Source of the DNA: an uncultured Eubacteriales bacterium
GTDB taxonomy: Bacteria > Bacillota > Clostridia > Lachnospirales > Anaerotignaceae
Length of the DNA: 34,655 bases
Direction of reading: 5' to 3'
Assembly: GCA_934256695.1 (NCBI GenBank)
Contig: CAKQPE010000008.1
Coordinates: 1 to 34,655 of the forward strand
Each line of letters begins with the position of its first letter. The first letter of the stretch is position 1. The translations under genes were made by a program, and so were the position numbers. Shown here in pieces: positions 33,713 to 34,655 of the stretch. The notes beneath the pieces are model-generated. The model had not been told where the DNA came from, ran no database searches, and saw only the letters and a program-made list of their open reading frames with translations.

Positions 33713-33736
33713 GGATAAATTTTAATTTAACATTGG

Positions 33737-33890
33737 TTTTAAAGCCTTCCCTTGGGGGAAGGTGTCACTTTAGTGACGGATGAGGGAATGTTTATTATAA
33801 TAAGTTTTTACAAGTTCGGAAATCATTTGTTTTGCCCTCATCCGCTTTGCCTGCGGCTTCAGCACCTTCTCCCAAGAGAAGGCTTAAAAG
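33737..33890. repeat. MITE-like module G, copy 3 (best preserved)
   Basis: The left end TTTTAAAGCCTTCCC runs to GGATGAGGG (33737-33786). The right end is its inverted counterpart, CCCTCATCC to AAGGCTTAAAA (about 33836-33890). The arms are about 50 bp, each with an internal short hairpin (CTTGGGGGAAG; GTCACTTTAGTGAC; GCCTGCGGC). The AT-rich centre is about 50 bp. It lies between the tauE-type gene's end and the leuS promoter. Confidence 0.75.
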
Positions 33891-33915
33891 ACTGTAGTTA
33901 TAATAAGTATGCTTT

Positions 33916-34655
33916 TTACTTCATTATAAAAACTTTTATGAAAAGAATTGTAAGAATTACTATAAACATAGGTTTTATAAATTTTGTGCCTTTTTTAAGA
34001 GCAAGTTTTGAGCCGATAAGGTTTCCGGCTATGCCGAAAACAGCACCGGGTATGCCTATTGCCCATAAAATCTGTCCGCTTACGGCAAATGTAACAAAAG
34101 CGGCTATGTTGGAGGCAAGGTTTACAACCTTTGCGTTGCCGGAGGCCGTAAGGAGGTCAAACCCCGCAAAGACAGTAAAGCCGAGAATAAGAAACGTACC
34201 TGTTCCCGGACCGAAAAATCCGTCATAACAGCCTATTACAAAACCGATAACGGTTGTTATTAAGGATAGTTTTAACTTTGAAAATTCACCTGTGCGGTCT
34301 CTGCTGCCAAAATCACGCTTGAATATTACAAATATGGCAACGACAGGAACGGTAAGCATAAGCACCATTCGTAAAATACTGTCATCGGCAATCATATTCA
34401 GCATAGCACCTATCCAAGAGCCGAAAAGAGCGGCAGCAGCCGAAAAAAGAGCTGTCTTTATATGTATTTTGCCACTTTTGAAAAATGTCCATGCGGCAAG
34501 CATTGTGCCGAATGTAGATGAGCATTTGTTTGTGCCGGTGGCAATATGTGGCGGAAGACCTATTGCCATATATGCCGGAAGTGAAATAAGTCCGCCTCCG
34601 CCGGCGGCAGAGTCAATAAAGCCTGCTATAAATGTAAGCGGGCATATGATAATAA
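33916..34655 (-). CDS. TauE/SafE family permease, 5' end outside the window
   Basis: At least 246 codons; the frame stays open to the right edge, so the true start lies outside. An internal ATG at 34569 is not the start, because the codons before it read FIDSAAGGGGLISLPAY, the conserved first half of the TauE/SafE repeat. The second half repeat is GCYDGFFGPGTGTFLIL. Further matches: GLPPHIATGTNKCSSTFGT and ASGNAKVVNLASNIAA. These proteins have about eight membrane helices and export or import sulfite, sulfonates or other organic anions; the substrate is not predictable. No neighbour in the window clarifies its role. Confidence 0.9.
   Translation of the reverse strand, partial: IIICPLTFIAGFIDSAAGGGGLISLPAYMAIGLPPHIATGTNKCSSTFGTMLAAWTFFKSGKIHIKTALFSAAAALFGSWIGAMLNMIADDSILRMVLMLTVPVVAIFVIFKRDFGSRDRTGEFSKLKLSLITTVIGFVIGCYDGFFGPGTGTFLILGFTVFAGFDLLTASGNAKVVNLASNIAAFVTFAVSGQILWAIGIPGAVFGIAGNLIGSKLALKKGTKFIKPMFIVILTILFIKVFIMK

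Noticed and set aside
33752..34228. 158-codon plus-strand ORF near the right end
   Set aside because: It begins inside a module G repeat and runs antisense to the TauE/SafE gene.

Overview
The window looks like chromosome from an anaerobic, endospore-forming, AT-rich Firmicute of class Clostridia, probably the Lachnospirales side (genus not determinable). Evidence: SpoIIP, SpmA and SpmB (sporulation), a class I hybrid-cluster protein and radical SAM enzymes (anaerobic life), a leucine T-box before leuS, strong AGGAGG-type ribosome binding sites, TTG starts and ordinary TTGaca/TATAAT promoters. I found no phage, plasmid, CRISPR or transposase gene.

Layout. 1-453: a palindromic repeat and a promoter. 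454-1805: a small P-loop protein overlapping a YtqA/MnmL-type radical SAM gene. 1928-5263: two exported proteins with TTG starts, one a 935-residue phosphodiester glycosidase-domain protein. 5767-13883, all plus strand: glmM, a MATE exporter, glyA, a SulP anion transporter and a radical SAM protein of unknown substrate. 14260-16074: lepA (minus). 16266-17493: a small membrane protein, tRNA-Asp, tRNA-Val and an acetyltransferase. 18107-19656 (minus): marR, a YczE-like membrane protein and an acetyltransferase, overlapping. 19865-21502: hcp. 21888-25853 (minus): pdp, deoB (nucleoside salvage), a 70-residue membrane protein and ychF. 25925-26860: spoIIP. 27259-28938 (minus): spmA-spmB and queF. 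29160-30551: a second MATE exporter. 30964-33712 (minus): leuS with its T-box leader. 33916 to the right edge (minus): a TauE/SafE transporter, cut by the window.

The most unusual feature is not a gene. Nearly all long intergenic spaces hold copies of one composite, quasi-palindromic repeat built from interchangeable hairpin modules (named A, B, C, D, E, E2 and F here). Stems differ between copies but stay paired, one hairpin is nested inside another, and the central hairpin has the form of a bidirectional intrinsic terminator. Copies begin or end within a few bases of stop codons. They occupy all five convergent gene junctions in the window and none of the four divergent ones. A second, unrelated family with about 50-bp inverted ends (module G, MITE-like) occurs at three places. 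Two genes, the first MATE exporter and the second radical SAM gene, start so close behind a repeat that there is no room for a separate promoter.

Most other genes are housekeeping: cell-wall precursor (glmM), one-carbon metabolism (glyA), translation (lepA, ychF, leuS, tRNAs), nucleoside salvage (pdp-deoB), tRNA modification (queF, the MnmL-like gene) and sporulation. The marR unit carries a readable regulatory design: two matching palindromes, one covering the -35 box and one in the leader.
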